DNA of 64,000 bases from a virus. Location: positions 62,001 through 126,000 of IMG/VR virus record IMGVR_UViG_3300013132_000018; one strand, 5' to 3'. A model generated the notes under the pieces. The model had not been told where the DNA came from and did no database searches. It saw only the letters and a program-made list of their open reading frames with translations. Positions 1 to 7,940 of this stretch are shown piece after piece; positions within the stretch are counted from its first letter, which is position 1; every line of letters starts with the position of its first letter. A program made the position numbers and the translations under genes.

Positions 1-1
1 A

Positions 2-514
2 ACCAAGCTGGAGGCGCTGCAGATGCCGATGCGCTACATCCACACTACGGACCTGAACTTCTGGAAGCAGGAAGGCGCGCAGAAGGACGTGGTGTGGCTG
101 GACTACTGCGGACCGTGGTCCAAGCTCAAGATGGCCTCGGTCAAGGCCATGATAGCCAATCGGCGGCTACGTCACGGCCAGACCGGACCCTTGCTGGCCG
201 TTACGCTCATGGATGGGATGGACTTCCAGACCATCGGCGAACTGATGTTGCTGGCCAACACGAAGACCCGGCGATTCAAGGCCCGAGTGGGCGGGATACC
301 GAAGTGGATTGACCAGGTGGCGCGCGAGCATGGCGGCGCGGCGGAGTTGAAGTTTCTGCTGCATTATCGTGATGGTTTGCGCAAGGCCACGCCCATGCTG
401 ACGTTCGTGCTTCAGTTGCACGACCGGCCGAAGAAATTCGATGTTTGGAATGCTGCCACGATGGATCTTCTACAGGATCGCCTGACCGCCATCATCAACC
501 GAATAGGAAGGTAG
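2..514 (+). CDS. Hypothetical protein, 5' truncated by the window edge
   Basis: The frame is open from base 2, so the gene probably starts before the window; the first visible ATG is at 23. The visible 170 or so residues are soluble. They include a VVWLDYCGPWS segment followed about 30 residues later by LLAVTLMDG. A hydrophobic strand ending in LDY-G, followed by a helix and an LAVTL strand, resembles the motif IV/V region of class I SAM-dependent methyltransferases, but no SAM-binding glycine loop is in view, so this is only a hint. The downstream gene starts 4 bases after the stop. Confidence 0.6.
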   Translation, partial: TKLEALQMPMRYIHTTDLNFWKQEGAQKDVVWLDYCGPWSKLKMASVKAMIANRRLRHGQTGPLLAVTLMDGMDFQTIGELMLLANTKTRRFKARVGGIPKWIDQVAREHGGAAELKFLLHYRDGLRKATPMLTFVLQLHDRPKKFDVWNAATMDLLQDRLTAIINRIGR

Positions 515-518
515 CTGC

Positions 519-980
519 ATGAACTACATCTCGGACGGGACAGTGATCGATCAGCGCACCTACGACGGGCTGTGTGACATCTTCAACCGGGTGGCGAGCC
601 ATCTGCTGAAGCAGGCCCGGCGAGCCGTTGCGCACTCGGCCACGGGCGGGATGGGCTGCCGCTATCGGTTGTGCGACGGACGGGCCTGCGCGGTCGGTTG
701 TCTCATCACCGATCAGAATTATCATGACGGGCTGGAGCGCAAGAATTCCGATGACCCGCTGGTTGTTTCCGCCGTGACGGCCAGCCTCGGCCGGTCGCTC
801 ACCAAGCATGAGCAGCAGTTGCTGGAAGCGCTGCAGCATGTGCATGACATCGACCTGGCGACCTGGGGCGATGATTCCGGCATCCCAGCTTGGTCGATCG
901 TGGCGTCGCTGAACCGGGTGGCGCACCGGTTTGACCTGCCTGGACTACCGAAACCCAAAGACGCACCAGCCGGCGTATGA
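519..980 (+). CDS. Conserved phage protein of unknown function (CAVG-type)
   Basis: The protein has 153 residues, and the ATG is preceded by a GGAAGGTAG ribosome-binding site. The core has a cysteine-containing CRYRLCDG segment, CAVGCLITD, a tyrosine-glutamate stretch, and a LLEALQHVHD helix near residue 110. I recall this order (CxYRxxDGxxCAVGxLI ... LQxxHD) as a recurrent uncharacterised family in phages and bacteria; no activity is known to me. Three nearby cysteines could bind a metal. The next gene begins inside its stop codon. Confidence 0.75.
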   Translation: MNYISDGTVIDQRTYDGLCDIFNRVASHLLKQARRAVAHSATGGMGCRYRLCDGRACAVGCLITDQNYHDGLERKNSDDPLVVSAVTASLGRSLTKHEQQLLEALQHVHDIDLATWGDDSGIPAWSIVASLNRVAHRFDLPGLPKPKDAPAGV

Positions 981-1357
981 GCACTCCGAGACTGGAAATT
1001 CGGCAGCTTGGTCTGACGCACGTCACCCAAAGCTGCCCGTGGGGCCTCTACAGCCGTCACGGGCATCGACTGCTGTGCTCGGACGGACAGGTGCGCGCCG
1101 CCACTCTCGCCTCTACCCCGGACACGTTCTTCAGCGTGCCGGCGTCGGTGCGGGTGAAGGGCAAGACTGTCTCGGGCTACATGACGGTTGAGGAGGCTGG
1201 TGGCGGCAAGCTGCGTGCCTACGTGTTCCGCCATCATACGGCTCACCGGGACAAGCTGCCGGCCTGGCCTGACCGGTTCACTCCGGAGCATGAGAGGCTG
1301 GTGAACAGTGTGATTACGCATGATCAATCAAAAGGAACTGACCGCGCTGGTCGCTGA
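977..1357 (+). CDS. Hypothetical protein
   Basis: The protein has 126 residues. Its ATG overlaps the previous stop (ATGA), suggesting translational coupling. It is predicted soluble and beta-rich in the first 80 residues (alternating hydrophobic stretches around LASTPDTFFSVPASVRVKG), then charged. The last 38 bases overlap the next gene in another frame. I do not recognise the family. Confidence 0.65.
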   Translation: MSTPRLEIRQLGLTHVTQSCPWGLYSRHGHRLLCSDGQVRAATLASTPDTFFSVPASVRVKGKTVSGYMTVEEAGGGKLRAYVFRHHTAHRDKLPAWPDRFTPEHERLVNSVITHDQSKGTDRAGR

Positions 1358-1634
1358 GGGGGCGACGCTGCTGGCGGTGTATCGGTTGCGGGAGGATGGC
1401 GATGGCGATTTCATCGCCTTGTTCGACATCGAGAACTGCGCGGAGCGGTTCGCCGACAATACCGGCGACGGTGCGGCTGTGTTGGCTGCCGTTGTTCAGG
1501 CCGGCCTTGCGGACGACGGCGAGGAAGCCGTGTGGGTCTGCTTCCAACGGATGGCTGATGTGGTGGACATTCTGGAGGGAGCCCAGGAACGGTGGGAAGC
1601 TCAACGTGAAAAGCCGCACAACCCCGTGCCGTGA
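1320..1634 (+). CDS. Hypothetical acidic protein
   Basis: A 104-residue acidic soluble protein overlapping the previous gene by 38 bases. It contains an LLAVYRLREDGDGDFIALFDIEN beta-hairpin-like segment followed by helices rich in alanine and glutamate. It has no signal peptide or membrane segment. The family is unknown. It lies in a run of tightly coupled small genes (519-3571) typical of an early accessory region. Confidence 0.6.
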   Translation: MINQKELTALVAEGATLLAVYRLREDGDGDFIALFDIENCAERFADNTGDGAAVLAAVVQAGLADDGEEAVWVCFQRMADVVDILEGAQERWEAQREKPHNPVP

Positions 1635-1914
1635 ATGTCCCTGGCGCCGAGCTTCGGCGCCAGGATGGCTGGGTAGCGAGCAGACGCCGGAGGAGTGGGT
1701 GAAGACAGCGCATGGTGAGGTGACCGTGGAATGCCACACGGAAGCGCCCAAGCTGTGTGCTGGCATCGCCATTTACCGCACCAACGTCGCCAAGAAACTT
1801 CGCAACGCCAGCGTGCCCATCCTGTCCGGCGATAAGTCTAAGGTGTTTGCTACGCCGGCGGAGTTCATCCAACACCACCGGTCTGGTGTGGTCAGCAGTG
1901 AGATCAAAACATGA
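1606..1914 (+). CDS. Conserved cysteine-containing protein (CRECPWRR family)
   Basis: A GTG at 1606 gives 102 residues beginning MKSRTTPCRECPWRR; an earlier in-frame opening covers non-conserved sequence shadowing the previous gene, so I prefer the GTG. The order CxxCPWR, APGWLG, TPEEW, CH, CAG-AIY, and a C-terminal VFATPAEFIQHH matches a widespread uncharacterised phage/bacterial family as I remember it. The paired cysteines and histidine suggest a small metal site. The function is unknown. It overlaps both neighbours. Confidence 0.65.
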   Translation: MKSRTTPCRECPWRRASAPGWLGSEQTPEEWVKTAHGEVTVECHTEAPKLCAGIAIYRTNVAKKLRNASVPILSGDKSKVFATPAEFIQHHRSGVVSSEIKT

Positions 1915-2471
1915 GCAAACTTGATGCAGCGGTCGAAGAAGTGCAGCGCGCTTTGGAAGGGTTCACCGAGGACTGCTTGACCAATCATCCGGAACAACGG
2001 GTGGAACTGGAGGCGGCCTGGTTGCTTATCCGGCGTCGGCTGTTGCGCCTGCCCTCAGATGGGTTGCGATGTGGGGAGCGGTTGTATCTGGATGGCAATC
2101 TGCATGCGGTCTGCACTCAGCCAGGAGGGGTTGAGCACACGCATCACGATCTGGACGCTCAGCAGGCCATCGCGGCAGGGCTGGCCCGTCCGGCCTCGGA
2201 CACAGATCGGCCGCATGCGCCAAGTGAGGTGCAGAACCAGCAGGTGGCTGAGTGGCCTTGGCAGGATGCCGGGGTGCATCCATTCTCTCCGCATGAACTT
2301 GGCCTGAGGGATAGCGAGGGCGCGCAAGACTGGATCAGCAATGATGAGTTGGTAGGGTTGTCGGAGGCCCGCCCTGGCGGCATCATCGGCTACATTCATC
2401 GACTGCACGCCGACCGGATTGCCGGTCTTTTGAACCTGGCCGGGATGGTGGTTGAGAACGAACATGATTAA
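1911..2471 (+). CDS. Hypothetical protein
   Basis: The protein has 186 residues. The ATG overlaps the previous stop (ATGA). The N-terminal 45 residues look helical (VEEVQRALEGF, VELEAAWLLIRRRLLRL). A middle proline/histidine-rich stretch is probably loop, and the C-terminus is helical. There is no recognisable domain or signal peptide. Its position in an overlapping gene run supports a real coding region. Confidence 0.55.
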   Translation: MSKLDAAVEEVQRALEGFTEDCLTNHPEQRVELEAAWLLIRRRLLRLPSDGLRCGERLYLDGNLHAVCTQPGGVEHTHHDLDAQQAIAAGLARPASDTDRPHAPSEVQNQQVAEWPWQDAGVHPFSPHELGLRDSEGAQDWISNDELVGLSEARPGGIIGYIHRLHADRIAGLLNLAGMVVENEHD

Positions 2472-2538
2472 CATGGTGGAACACATTCGGGCAGACCGGC
2501 GGTTGACTGCCCAGGCCAAGGTCAGTCAATTCTCTTGA
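2464..2538 (+). CDS. Possible 24-residue small protein
   Basis: An ATG inside the end of the previous gene opens a 24-codon frame (MINMVEHIRADRR start) ending just before the next gene's ATG at 2544. It would fill an otherwise untranslated gap and keep the coupled gene chain continuous. No strong ribosome-binding site is visible. It could equally be a leader or chance frame. Confidence 0.3.
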   Translation: MINMVEHIRADRRLTAQAKVSQFS

Positions 2539-2543
2539 TCTAC

Positions 2544-2918
2544 ATGACCACCGAGGAACTCTTCGACGCGGTGGCGCCCATCGCCATCTACCACTGCACG
2601 GACGTGCGGTTCCAGCAGCGGGCCAAGGTTGGCCTGCGCAAGCTGAAGGCTGCCGGAGTGCAGCTTCCGGACGAACCGCTGGATGATTTGGCTGACTGGG
2701 CCAAGGACGAGCACGACCGGCTGTTCATTGAGATCGTCAGCGATCTCGCCCCGGAGTGGACCTGGGATTACGACCGCTGGGGTGCCAAGGCATGGAAAGA
2801 TGAACGCGGCGCGCTGGTGTTCGCCGGTGACGCGCACGATCAGTTTCCTTGGTATGAGACGGCGGCTCTGCTGAAGGAGCGGGTGCTGGAGCATCAACTG
2901 GAGGGAGCGACGGCGTGA
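2544..2918 (+). CDS. Hypothetical protein
   Basis: I chose the ATG at 2544 over a TTG nine bases upstream, giving 124 residues. It is an acidic, tryptophan-rich soluble protein (WAKDEHDRLF, PEWTWDYDRWGAKAWKDE). It is not recognised by me, though acidic Trp-rich proteins of this size are common among phage accessory genes. The GTG of the HD-domain gene overlaps its stop codon, so the two may be co-expressed. Confidence 0.6.
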   Translation: MTTEELFDAVAPIAIYHCTDVRFQQRAKVGLRKLKAAGVQLPDEPLDDLADWAKDEHDRLFIEIVSDLAPEWTWDYDRWGAKAWKDERGALVFAGDAHDQFPWYETAALLKERVLEHQLEGATA

Positions 2919-3571
2919 ACGACGAGCAACTGATCAGTTTGATGGACAAGGTCGCGGAGGATCACGCCAGCCGAGGGCAGACCTACGCCGGCGGACCCTA
3001 TCGCAAGCACCTGGAGGATGTGGAGCGCCTGCTGAGGACCGCCTGTAACGTCGCCTGGGTGGAAGAGGAGTCGGTCGGCGCTTTGCTTGCCGCCGGCATC
3101 CTGCACGACTGGTTCGAGGACTGCTTTGACGGGTCGCACAAGTTCTCACACTGGCGCCTGACCGGAACGCTGATTGACTGGCAGGGTGAGTTTGGCGTGC
3201 CAGCCGTCAGCCTGATGATGGCGCTGCGCTGCTCCGATCCGCCCGGCATGTCGCGACGTGAGGCCAAACGGGCTATCTTGCCGGTTATCGTGGCCTGCGA
3301 AGGTGCCCGGGCAGTCAAGCTGGCTGATCGGATGGCGAATCTGGAGCAGAGCATTGCTGACCGCAATCGAAAGCATCTGGAACGCTACATTGAAGAGGCT
3401 AGGCAGTTAGCGCCGGTGGCGGACCAGCTTGAGACTCCGGTTGATGCAGTGCAGGAGACTCGACACTACGCCCCGGTGCGAGACTACTTGGCTGGTTGCT
3501 ATGCGGATGTCCTGGCTCGGGCCGCCGAGAGTTTTCATACTCTGCGCGGCCCGACCAATGCGGTGAAGTGA
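2915..3571 (+). CDS. HD-domain hydrolase, SpoT/MESH1-like
   Basis: The GTG start overlaps the previous stop, giving 218 residues. The order of motifs is HLEDVERLL, then AAGILHDWFEDC with the HD pair, then RAVKLADRMANLEQS. This is the signature of the HD superfamily branch containing the (p)ppGpp hydrolase domain of RelA/SpoT and MESH1: metal-binding His/Asp in the LHD motif, with KLADR as the final metal/substrate motif. The likely role is hydrolysis of a nucleotide alarmone or related phosphoester in the host cytoplasm, but substrate specificity cannot be read from motifs. It has no synthetase domain and is close to the length of a standalone HD domain. It ends the first gene run. Confidence 0.75.
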   Translation: MNDEQLISLMDKVAEDHASRGQTYAGGPYRKHLEDVERLLRTACNVAWVEEESVGALLAAGILHDWFEDCFDGSHKFSHWRLTGTLIDWQGEFGVPAVSLMMALRCSDPPGMSRREAKRAILPVIVACEGARAVKLADRMANLEQSIADRNRKHLERYIEEARQLAPVADQLETPVDAVQETRHYAPVRDYLAGCYADVLARAAESFHTLRGPTNAVK

Positions 3572-3917
3572 CGGTATTGGAACGCTTAGCCGCGTGCCGC
3601 CATGCCTAGCACAGGCTACGTGCGGTCCGGTCAGGTCTCGTAATGGTAAAGTGACGCAAAGTCGGGCTTCGTCGAGCGATGGCCGGGTGTGGTCAAGCAG
3701 GGTGTGGTGGTTCAAAGTTAAGGTGTCGCGTCGCCTAGTCAGGTCACGCGCCGGCAATGGATGGTGCCGTCCGGTTTAGCAGCGCAGCGGCATAGTGACG
3801 AAAAGGCCTGTAACGTGAAGCACAGGTAAGGTGCCGTGAGGCATGGTGAGGTCTGGCACAGGTAAAGCAGAGTCACGCGGGGTCCGGTTCAGGCGAGGAT
3901 AGGTGGAGTCACGCAGC
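3572..3917 (+). repeat. Intergenic tract with 5-base G periodicity
   Basis: This stretch of about 346 bases has no convincing gene. In much of it a G recurs every fifth base: seven consecutive pentamers ending in G from about 3611 to 3645, ten beginning with G from 3646 to 3695, and a further run from about 3786 to 3860. The phase jumps by one or two bases between blocks. Pentamers vary in sequence (GTAAG, GTGCC, GTGAG, GCATG type), so it is a periodic low-complexity tract rather than a tandem repeat. The function is unknown. Confidence 0.7.
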
Positions 3918-4181
3918 ATGCAGATTCGATTGAAAGAACGCTGGCAGGCGTGGGTGGAGGTGTGGACCGCCATCCGCGCCTGCCATGCCGGCAGGAACGA
4001 GAAGCTGGAGGTGCGGCGCACCGGACAGGTCTGGGACGTCGGTGCCAGACAGTATCGCGAGCGGCTGGAGTTCCGGGCCGCCGACAACCCCGGCTGGGAA
4101 GGCTACAACCGCTCCCGGAACCTGCTGGCGACGAAGGTGCCGCGCCTGTCCAAGGCGCTGGAAAAGTTGAAGTGGATATGA
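3918..4181 (+). CDS. Hypothetical basic protein
   Basis: The ATG at 3918 has an AGGTGGAG ribosome-binding site nine bases upstream at the edge of the periodic tract. An in-frame GTG at 3903 lies inside that site and is less likely. The 87-residue product is basic and tryptophan-rich (RWQAWVEVWTAIRACH; ending LSKALEKLKWI), probably helical and possibly nucleic-acid binding by charge only. It is first gene of a five-gene run ending at the 5735 terminator. Confidence 0.6.
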   Translation: MQIRLKERWQAWVEVWTAIRACHAGRNEKLEVRRTGQVWDVGARQYRERLEFRAADNPGWEGYNRSRNLLATKVPRLSKALEKLKWI

Positions 4182-4531
4182 GCAAGAAGACGATGACCCT
4201 GGTGGTCGAGATCGAGTATGATGGGTTGGAAGGACCGTTCCGACCTGCCCTGGTGAACAAGCTCAAGGACCGGCTGCACGCCATGGTTGAGCGCGAGGCT
4301 GGCGAGGGCGGGCTGTCGCCGGACGATGGCAGTGTGGCCGTGGCAAGCTGGGACGCCCGGGTGGCTGATGGGCCGCTCACGCTGCTGAACCCGGCGCAGG
4401 TGCGCGATCTCAGCAAGCTGCTGGATTACACTGAGGCGGATGAAGAGCGACACTACGAGGAGAGCAAACCCTGCCGCAACCACATCTGGCATTCGATTCG
4501 CCGGCTGAGGAAAGCTACACCCGAACCATGA
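4178..4531 (+). CDS. Hypothetical protein
   Basis: The ATG overlaps the previous stop, giving 117 residues. It begins with a strand-like MTLVVEIEYDGLEGPF segment, then a helix (ALVNKLKDRLHAMVE), then loop and a helical C-terminus. It has no cysteine cluster, signal or membrane segment. The family is unrecognised; translational coupling to its neighbours supports it being real. Confidence 0.6.
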   Translation: MSKKTMTLVVEIEYDGLEGPFRPALVNKLKDRLHAMVEREAGEGGLSPDDGSVAVASWDARVADGPLTLLNPAQVRDLSKLLDYTEADEERHYEESKPCRNHIWHSIRRLRKATPEP

Positions 4532-4998
4532 ACCTTTACTCATTCGGAGCCGCGGCCAGGGAAGGCGCCTGCCGAGCAACCTGGGACCCTAAGCACAGCA
4601 ACTTCGTGATGCACATCTGGCAGAAGGGTAAGCCGACGCCCATCGCCACCTGCCGGGATACCACGCAGGAGAAGTGCGAGGCGGCGGCGCGGCAGGTCAA
4701 GGAGGCGCTGGAGCTTCAGGCGCGGCTGGAGTCGCCGGAGTTCAGCGCCGCGCTTAGGCTTGCCCTGGAGGGCACGCTGACTACCCGGCTGCGTTCGGTG
4801 CACGGGCTGGACCCGTTCTCACGGAAGCGCACCAAGCGCGCGGCTGAGTTGGAAGTCGAGTTCTTGGTTGGCGCCATGAGCGCCATCAACGCGACGTTTC
4901 CTGGGCGTGACTCCGAACTCAGCAGCAAGGTGCCGGTTTATTGGCCCATGTGCCTTATGAGTGGGCGCTCGGTGCTGCAGTCCGCGAAGAAGTCATGA
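4528..4998 (+). CDS. Hypothetical protein
   Basis: A 156-residue protein coupled to the previous gene by ATGA overlap. The first half looks beta-rich (VMHIWQKGKPTPIATCRD). The second half is helical, with EVEFLVGAMSAINATF and a C-terminal WPMCLMSGRS segment. Similar 'gamma-sized' phage proteins ending in a P..W..C..GR segment occur widely, but I know of no assigned function. Confidence 0.55.
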   Translation: MNLYSFGAAAREGACRATWDPKHSNFVMHIWQKGKPTPIATCRDTTQEKCEAAARQVKEALELQARLESPEFSAALRLALEGTLTTRLRSVHGLDPFSRKRTKRAAELEVEFLVGAMSAINATFPGRDSELSSKVPVYWPMCLMSGRSVLQSAKKS

Positions 4999-5276
4999 AG
5001 CCACTATATTACTACGTCCTCATCGACAGTGAAACCTTGGCGCGGTTGCAAGCACGGGTTGCCACCAGGTTCCGATTCCACGGGCGCATCCAGGTATTTC
5101 GGATCGAGCGCAACCAGGTGATCAAGGCAGAGAGTCTCTGCATCCAGTGCCCAGACCAGTTGTCCGCTGAAGTGCGGGATGATCTGCTCAGCTTTGTGGC
5201 TGGTTTCGTTGAGGGGGCCGACCTGCAGTCATCGACCGCCCACCTGGGTGTAACGGAGCCGTCGGTTGTGACATAA
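4995..5276 (+). CDS. Hypothetical protein
   Basis: The ATG at 4995 overlaps the stop of the gene before; an earlier ATG at 4941 would run back across that gene. The 93-residue product (MKPLYYYVLIDSETLARLQ start) has an alternating strand/helix pattern compatible with a small alpha/beta fold. It is unrecognised. One base separates it from the next gene. Confidence 0.6.
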   Translation: MKPLYYYVLIDSETLARLQARVATRFRFHGRIQVFRIERNQVIKAESLCIQCPDQLSAEVRDDLLSFVAGFVEGADLQSSTAHLGVTEPSVVT

Positions 5277-5277
5277 G

Positions 5278-5724
5278 ATGGTGAAGGAAGAGCTTCCTTT
5301 ACCGGCAGTGTTGCCGGGCAACCATCAACGAAAGCCAAGTATGAAAGCACTGTGGAACCACCTGAGAATCGATCAACGTGCCGCCCTGGCCACTGCCTTT
5401 GGCGTGGTCTTGATCGTGGCCATCGGCCTGCTGCTCGCCCGTTACGGCGTGCCGGGCAGCCAGAATGCCGGGATCGTCCGGCTGTCGGTTGAACTGCCGC
5501 CGGGTCAGTCCCGTGCGGAGATCCTCCTGCCGGGCGGCTCGTCCGGTAGCTGGGACGAGATCCAGCAGATGATCAGCAGCATCCGCATCACGCGGAATGA
5601 CGGCAGCACGCGGGACTTCAGTCCCCATCAGTTCGACAAGCTCAGCCAGGAGACACACGCGTTCCGGGAGGTCACGTTAATCACGACCAACCACGCCAGG
5701 ATCACTTTGGCCAGGCAACCTTGA
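5278..5724 (+). CDS. Single-pass membrane protein
   Basis: 148 residues from the ATG at 5278; an internal ATG at 5341 would give a 127-residue form and a more typical short N-terminus before the membrane helix. A clear transmembrane segment (ATAFGVVLIVAIGLLLARYG) lies near residues 38-57, followed by a soluble domain of about 90 residues with beta character. This is probably an inner-membrane protein with one soluble face; function unknown. It is the last gene before a strong terminator. Confidence 0.65.
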   Translation: MVKEELPLPAVLPGNHQRKPSMKALWNHLRIDQRAALATAFGVVLIVAIGLLLARYGVPGSQNAGIVRLSVELPPGQSRAEILLPGGSSGSWDEIQQMISSIRITRNDGSTRDFSPHQFDKLSQETHAFREVTLITTNHARITLARQP

Positions 5725-5734
5725 ACGCAGCGAA

Positions 5735-5788
5735 CGGCCCGCTGCCGGTCCAGTAGGATCGGCAGCGGGCCGGTTATCCAATCCTTTA
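5735..5788 (+). terminator. Terminator hairpin with conserved CCTTTAG tail
   Basis: A 13-base perfect inverted repeat (5735-5747 with 5760-5772, CGGCCCGCTGCCG arm) has a 12-base loop, followed after eight bases by CCTTTAGTTTATGGGT. It closes the 3918-5724 gene run. The CYTTTAG tail recurs after hairpins at 8025, 10131, 13773 and 16734, and its extension resembles TTTTAGCTGTTGGGT at 16771, which is more conservation than a simple T-tract needs. Confidence 0.7.
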
Positions 5789-5792
5789 GTTT

Positions 5793-6524
5793 ATGGGTGT
5801 GCATCAGCGTAAATTCGGGAAGGAGAATCCTCTCAAGTTCGATTGCGTCACGTTCATGACGCTGGCGACCAGGCATCGCTTTCGCGAGGTAAGCGGCTGG
5901 TTTCCGCAGGAGGAAGAAACCTACCGTCTGCCGGCTGAACTGCAGTTGGCCAACTGGTATGGTAATGCGCCGCAGCAACCGGATCAGGCGGCCATGCAGC
6001 ATGATGAGTCGGCTGACCTGGACGCGCTGGCCGATGTTACTCGACCGTTCGGCTCCGAGCGGTGGCATGACTTTGATCGTCTGCCATTGGCAGAGCGGTT
6101 GGAGGCTCTGAAGCTGTTCTACGATGATCTCACCTGCGACCTGCAGTCGCTGCGGCAGAGATTCAAACCGGAGGAGGTAGAGAACTACACCGGCCCTGAC
6201 AGTCCTGCTGCTGAGTTGAAAAAGCTGGTCCGTTACCGGCAACGTGTGGCGCGAAAAATCGAGCGCGTGCGCCGCACGATCGACAAGCAGGAAAAGCTAC
6301 GGCTGCAGATGCAGGCGTCGCGCGACCGCCTACGGATTGTTTGGGAGAGGTCGGACCGCGCTAAGGAGGAAAAGCAGGCGTCGGCGAAATGGCAGCGTCA
6401 GTTGGAGTTGCTGACCTATCTCGCCGAGGCCAAGGCGAAGAGCGATCACTACGCCAACAAATCCCGGAGGCACAGCCCGCAGGCTGCCATGGCTGATCGT
6501 GGAAGTCAGGCACTCGGCGGGTAA
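5793..6524 (+). CDS. Coiled-coil hypothetical protein
   Basis: 243 residues. The ATG at 5793 falls inside the conserved tail of the terminator-like element, so the real start could be the GTG at 5799 or the ATG at 5856. An AAGGAGAA stretch at 5820 does not have a well-spaced canonical start. The C-terminal half (about residues 110-230) is highly charged and helical (LKKLVRYRQRVARKIERVRR and following), a likely coiled coil. No enzyme motif is visible. Confidence 0.6.
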   Translation: MGVHQRKFGKENPLKFDCVTFMTLATRHRFREVSGWFPQEEETYRLPAELQLANWYGNAPQQPDQAAMQHDESADLDALADVTRPFGSERWHDFDRLPLAERLEALKLFYDDLTCDLQSLRQRFKPEEVENYTGPDSPAAELKKLVRYRQRVARKIERVRRTIDKQEKLRLQMQASRDRLRIVWERSDRAKEEKQASAKWQRQLELLTYLAEAKAKSDHYANKSRRHSPQAAMADRGSQALGG

Positions 6525-6553
6525 AACCGAGTGCCAACAAAAGTAAAAAATCT

Positions 6554-6853
6554 ATGTCAAATCCAAGCGCAACGCCGAAGCCCAAGACGCCAGCCGAGTT
6601 GTCCTGCACTGACTTGTTAGGATGCCCGTTCTGTGGTGAACAGCCGGAATACTCGCCAGCCGCCAAAGACCCAAACAACCCGCCGTATGGCTGGCCACAC
6701 ACGCTAAACCACAACTGCAAAATCATCGGAAGGCAAATCTGCATCCGCTGCGACTACTCCAAATGTGAGGACACAAGAGCGGCGGTGACTGCCGTGTGGA
6801 ACACTCGCTGGCATCCTAACCATCAATCTGCGGCGCGACAACTGTTCGCTTAA
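6554..6853 (+). CDS. Lar-like zinc-finger protein
   Basis: 99 residues. A CPFCG knuckle lies near residue 24, with a second cysteine pair in ICIRCDYSKC near residue 65, and the protein ends with the hallmark AVxAVWNTR (here AAVTAVWNTR). This arrangement is that of the Lar-type restriction-alleviation family, whose best-known members modulate type I restriction in favour of prophages. Assignment to the family is fairly safe; whether this copy alleviates restriction is inference. Confidence 0.7.
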   Translation: MSNPSATPKPKTPAELSCTDLLGCPFCGEQPEYSPAAKDPNNPPYGWPHTLNHNCKIIGRQICIRCDYSKCEDTRAAVTAVWNTRWHPNHQSAARQLFA

Positions 6854-6856
6854 ACT

Positions 6857-7144
6857 ATGAGTAAGTCGGAGAAGCTGAGAAAATTGGCCAACGCCGTTCG
6901 GCGTTACCGCGGCCTGCTTGGATCGCCTGGGCATGACGGCGTGGTCCGGTGGAAGCAGCCACCCATACCTTCAGCCAAGGACGATGTCCGGCGCTGGCTG
7001 GGCAGGCTGGGCCTGGATGTGGAAGCGCATCTGCGGCGTGTGGACGAGTTTCCTTCGCTGCAGCAGTTCGCGGAATGGCTGGAAGAGTTGGAGAATGGCA
7101 ATGAGCACGTTGTGGCAGGAACTTCGGAAGTGGGAAAATCATGA
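6857..7144 (+). CDS. Hypothetical protein
   Basis: 95 residues starting four bases after the Lar-like gene. It has a basic N-terminus (MSKSEKLRKLANAVRRYRG) and a helical acidic C-terminus (FAEWLEELENGNEH). The family is unrecognised. The next short gene starts inside its stop codon. Confidence 0.6.
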   Translation: MSKSEKLRKLANAVRRYRGLLGSPGHDGVVRWKQPPIPSAKDDVRRWLGRLGLDVEAHLRRVDEFPSLQQFAEWLEELENGNEHVVAGTSEVGKS

Positions 7145-7287
7145 AAAGAAACTGGCTGATCAGGCATTACCAGGCGGCGCTGGTGTTCGCGAGCCGGACC
7201 CGCAATCGCCCCCTGTCCGACTACGTTCGACAGGAGTTGAAAAGGTGGTCGGCGGCACCGTCCTCTGGAAGCCGGTCGATCGCCTAG
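7141..7287 (+). CDS. Small basic protein, 48 residues
   Basis: An ATG overlapping the previous stop (ATGA) opens a 48-codon frame. The product is basic and helical (MKRNWLIRHYQAALVFASRT start, then SDYVRQELKRW). Spacing and composition look genuine, and it is too short to be noticed by length alone. A longer overlapping frame over the same bases gives unlikely proline/arginine-rich sequence. Function unknown. Confidence 0.5.
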   Translation: MKRNWLIRHYQAALVFASRTRNRPLSDYVRQELKRWSAAPSSGSRSIA

Positions 7288-7295
7288 CGGCTAAG

Positions 7296-7940
7296 ATGCT
7301 GGCCAAGTCGCCCTGGTGGGCGCAGCCAGTGCATGTGCCGACACCGCCACCAGCGGCGCCGGCTGCAGTTGAGAAGGCAAAAAAGAAGAGAACACACAAG
7401 ATTATGGGAGACAACGCTGTCATTGTGGAGACAGGAGACAAGCGTGCGCCACAGGATGTCCGTCCGCGGATGAACGACGCGAGCTACACGAGCGCATGCG
7501 GGCTGGAGGTGCACCGGATCAACGGGCAGGACATGATTTCGCTGGAGAGTGCGCAGACTGTCCTCTGTGCCGAGATTGCGAAAATGCCCAAGGAGACGCG
7601 ACCGCTGGTTTTGGCCGCCCAGGACGCCCGACGGATCGTTAATGAGTTGACGGACGGCATTGGCGCCGATCAGGAAAAGTTCAGGGTCAGTGCCAAGATG
7701 TTCCTGGAGGATGTCCGCCAGACCCGGTTTGCGGTGGTGCAGGAGGCCAGCGCAATGATGACGCCATTGCGCGATGTCCGCACTTTCTTCCTGGGGCCGG
7801 ATTACAAGGAGCAGGTGACCAGGTTGAAGGAGTTCGTGGAACTTTGCGAGCGGCTGCAGAAGCTCAAGGAGTCGGGTTTCCTGGATAACGTCGCGGACAC
7901 CATGCTGCGACTGGCAGATCGGCCAGCCACCGGCGCCTGA
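7296..7940 (+). CDS. Hypothetical helical protein
   Basis: 214 residues from the ATG at 7296; an ATG at 7404 (MGDNAVIVETGDK) is an alternative. Upstream starts at 7095/7101 are less likely because the 48-residue gene occupies that stretch in another frame. A proline/alanine-lysine linker precedes a soluble, mostly helical domain (about residues 70-210) with long amphipathic helices such as EQVTRLKEFVELCERLQKLK. No known motif. It ends its gene run. Confidence 0.55.
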   Translation: MLAKSPWWAQPVHVPTPPPAAPAAVEKAKKKRTHKIMGDNAVIVETGDKRAPQDVRPRMNDASYTSACGLEVHRINGQDMISLESAQTVLCAEIAKMPKETRPLVLAAQDARRIVNELTDGIGADQEKFRVSAKMFLEDVRQTRFAVVQEASAMMTPLRDVRTFFLGPDYKEQVTRLKEFVELCERLQKLKESGFLDNVADTMLRLADRPATGA

